From contig MFXP01000009.1 of the NCBI GenBank assembly GCA_001787535.1, forward strand, positions 1 through 64,000: DNA of 64,000 nucleotides, in the 5' to 3' direction. Shown piece by piece: positions 62,594 through 64,000 of the stretch (its first letter is position 1; the number at the start of each line of letters is the position of its first letter). The DNA is from Candidatus Peribacteria bacterium RIFCSPHIGHO2_01_FULL_51_35 (GTDB taxonomy: Bacteria > Patescibacteriota > Gracilibacteria > Peribacterales > Peribacteraceae). The notes beneath the pieces were generated by a model. It searched no databases and was not told the origin of the DNA. It worked only from the letters and a program-made list of their open reading frames with translations. Both the position numbers and the translations under genes were made by a program.

Positions 62594-62668
62594 CTGCAGA
62601 GCGCATCTTCGATGCGCGATTATTTGTTCGTTATTCCGATCATCGCGGGTCGAAGACCCGCTCTGCAG
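62594..62668. repeat. Three-way hairpin element upstream of purL
   Basis: Outer arms CTGCAGAGC (62594-62602) and GCTCTGCAG (62660-62668) enclose two inner hairpins, GCGCATC-TTC-GATGCGC and GCGGGTC-GAA-GACCCGC. The word ATTCCGATCAT also occurs twice in the region (near 62544 and 62633). Confidence 0.7.
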
Positions 62669-62726
62669 GATGCACAAAATCCATATTCCAGATTTTCGAT
62701 CCTTCCTTCATACTGTTGTCCCTTCT

Positions 62727-64000
62727 ATGAGCCCTATTTCCACCTCATCGCCTACACTGCCGTTCTCCACGATGTCGGATGCGGACGTGCGCGAACAGCT
62801 GAGGAAATATCAAATCGGACTGACGGTGGAAGAAGCACGAAAGATCGAATCGTTACTGGGGCGCGCACCGACGGTGGTCGAGGCCGTGATCTGGGGAATA
62901 CAAGGAAGCGAACATTGCAGTTACAAATCTTCCCGCAGGTTTTTGAAGATGTTCCCAACCACGGGAAAGCATGTGATCCTGGGACCCAAAGAAGACAGCG
63001 GCATTGTCGCCATCACCGACGCGCCTGCCGGCAAGCGCTGGGGGCTGGTGATAAGCCATGAATCGCACAATCACCCATCGCAGATTGTGCCGTTCGAAGG
63101 CGCTGCCACGGGCGTGGGCGGGACAGTGCGCGACGTTGTGTGCATGGGTGCGCGCGTCATCGGGTGCATGGATTTGCTGCGGCTGGGGGATCTCAAAACC
63201 GATGCATCGAAGACCATCGCCAAGGAAGTGGCACGCGGTATTGCAGGCTACGGGAACCCTCTGGGAATCCCCAACCTCGGCGGTGACACGGTGTTTGATT
63301 CCTCGTACAACGCGAACTGCTTGGTGAATGCCGTCGCGATGGGAATCGTGCGCGAAGATGAAGTCATCCACAGCTACGTGCCGGATGAAGCGGCGGATGC
63401 GGGATACGACATCATCATTGTCGGAAAGCCGACGGACAGGAGCGGCTTTGGCGGCGCAGCCTTCGCGAGTATTTCGATGGAGGAAGACAAGCGCGAGCAG
63501 AACACAGGCGCGGTGCAAGAGCCGAATCCGTTCTTGGAACGCCATCTGCTGGCATCCACGTATGCACTGTTCGATTGGCTGGCGCGCGAGAAACACTTGG
63601 ATAAGGTCAGCTTCAAGGACCTCGGCGCAGGCGGCGTTGTCTGTTCCTCTGTGGAACAAGTGGCGGACAAAGGCTTTGGTGCGGACGTGGAACTCACGAA
63701 GGTGCATGTGTCTGTCCAAAATCTTCCGCCGGAAGTTATCGCATGCGCGGAAACGCAGGAACGGTTCTGTTGGATCTGTCACCCGTCGCTCACACAGCAG
63801 ATCTTGACCCACTACAACAAGACCTGGGATCTTCCGAGTGTTGCGGAAAATGCACGTGCCAGCGTCATCGGAAAAGTGAATGGGTCGGGGATCTACCGAC
63901 TCACCCATAAAGGAGAGATCGTCTGCGAAGCAAAAGCCACAGACATCACTCAGGGACTTTTATACACGCGCCCCACGGAATCGAAGAAATCTGATTCCAA
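62727..64000 (+). CDS. purL: Phosphoribosylformylglycinamidine synthase II (PurL), 3' truncated by the window
   Basis: The visible 424 codons are open to the window end. They show the PurL pattern: EAVIWGIQGSEHCSYKSSRR, the ATP/substrate motif VISHESHNHPSQIVPFEGAA followed by TGVGGTVRDV, then NLGGDTVFDSSYN and GGAAFASISM. PurL catalyses the glutamine-dependent fourth step of purine synthesis. Its presence argues for de novo purine synthesis, which many CPR bacteria lack. ATG 62727 is the first start in frame with the domain; a TACTGT box lies ~10 nt upstream. Confidence 0.93.
   Translation, partial: MSPISTSSPTLPFSTMSDADVREQLRKYQIGLTVEEARKIESLLGRAPTVVEAVIWGIQGSEHCSYKSSRRFLKMFPTTGKHVILGPKEDSGIVAITDAPAGKRWGLVISHESHNHPSQIVPFEGAATGVGGTVRDVVCMGARVIGCMDLLRLGDLKTDASKTIAKEVARGIAGYGNPLGIPNLGGDTVFDSSYNANCLVNAVAMGIVREDEVIHSYVPDEAADAGYDIIIVGKPTDRSGFGGAAFASISMEEDKREQNTGAVQEPNPFLERHLLASTYALFDWLAREKHLDKVSFKDLGAGGVVCSSVEQVADKGFGADVELTKVHVSVQNLPPEVIACAETQERFCWICHPSLTQQILTHYNKTWDLPSVAENARASVIGKVNGSGIYRLTHKGEIVCEAKATDITQGLLYTRPTESKKSDS

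Noticed and set aside
62853-63908. 351-codon minus-strand frame opposite purL
   Set aside because: The plus strand encodes conserved PurL motifs without interruption to the window end.

Overview
The window looks like a chromosome segment of a Candidate Phyla Radiation (Patescibacteria) bacterium, most like the Peregrinibacteria/Peribacteria branch. This rests on gene content, not on a search. It shows small genes, a TrbC/VirB2-like pilin protein, serine-rich linkers in surface proteins, VanW, SLH and DUF11 surface proteins, a short Rel, and ribosomal protein L9. UGA is used as a normal stop, so the alternative code of Gracilibacteria does not apply. The cell envelope appears to be built around secreted and surface-attached proteins: two DUF11 proteins with sortase-like tails (one of 2276 residues), SLH proteins, lipoproteins, a signal peptidase, SecG/SecE and a MurJ flippase.

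Layout. 1-6.9 kb: rpsP-khpA-pilin operon, a DUF11 protein, tRNA-Val, secG, a solute-binding protein, rplI, tRNA-Ile, csrA. 6.9-19.3 kb: a CAP-domain protein, then a 10-kb accessory island (alkB, three large or unknown genes including a helicase-methyltransferase fusion) bracketed by two diverged copies of the 3' end of a rel gene. 19.4-33.5 kb: cca, nfo, gap, dnaK with a CIRCE operator, obgE, SLH protein, tRNA-Ala and tRNA-Phe, lipoproteins, VanW. 33.56-35.31 kb: a complete IS1595-type element with two passenger genes and an 8-bp target duplication. 35.4-49.4 kb: DsbA-like protein, lipoproteins, recG, an SLH-thioredoxin fusion, a Cys/His-rich lipoprotein with a cupredoxin, miaA, clpP, tgt, rplU, tRNA-Gln, a cupin. 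49.7-56.6 kb: the giant surface protein. 56.6-64 kb: pth, PH-domain membrane protein, lepB, secE-nusG, acylphosphatase, murJ, and the start of purL.

Three genome-wide habits show. First, many genes have a -10 box only 6-9 nt before the start codon, which predicts leaderless mRNAs, and few genes have a Shine-Dalgarno sequence. Second, at least nine intergenic regions hold a large imperfect inverted repeat whose arms are made of reiterated short words, each with a different word. Third, compact palindromes are scattered between genes, in a tRNA fragment and even in frame inside miaA. All five tRNAs encode their CCA end although a cca gene is present.

The strongest candidate for an undescribed system is the 7.7-18.1 kb island: a promoter with an operator-like palindrome drives a 256-residue unknown protein, followed by a 1409-residue coiled-coil protein that overlaps a 1260-residue SF2 helicase-methyltransferase fusion, with an AlkB-family dioxygenase transcribed divergently.
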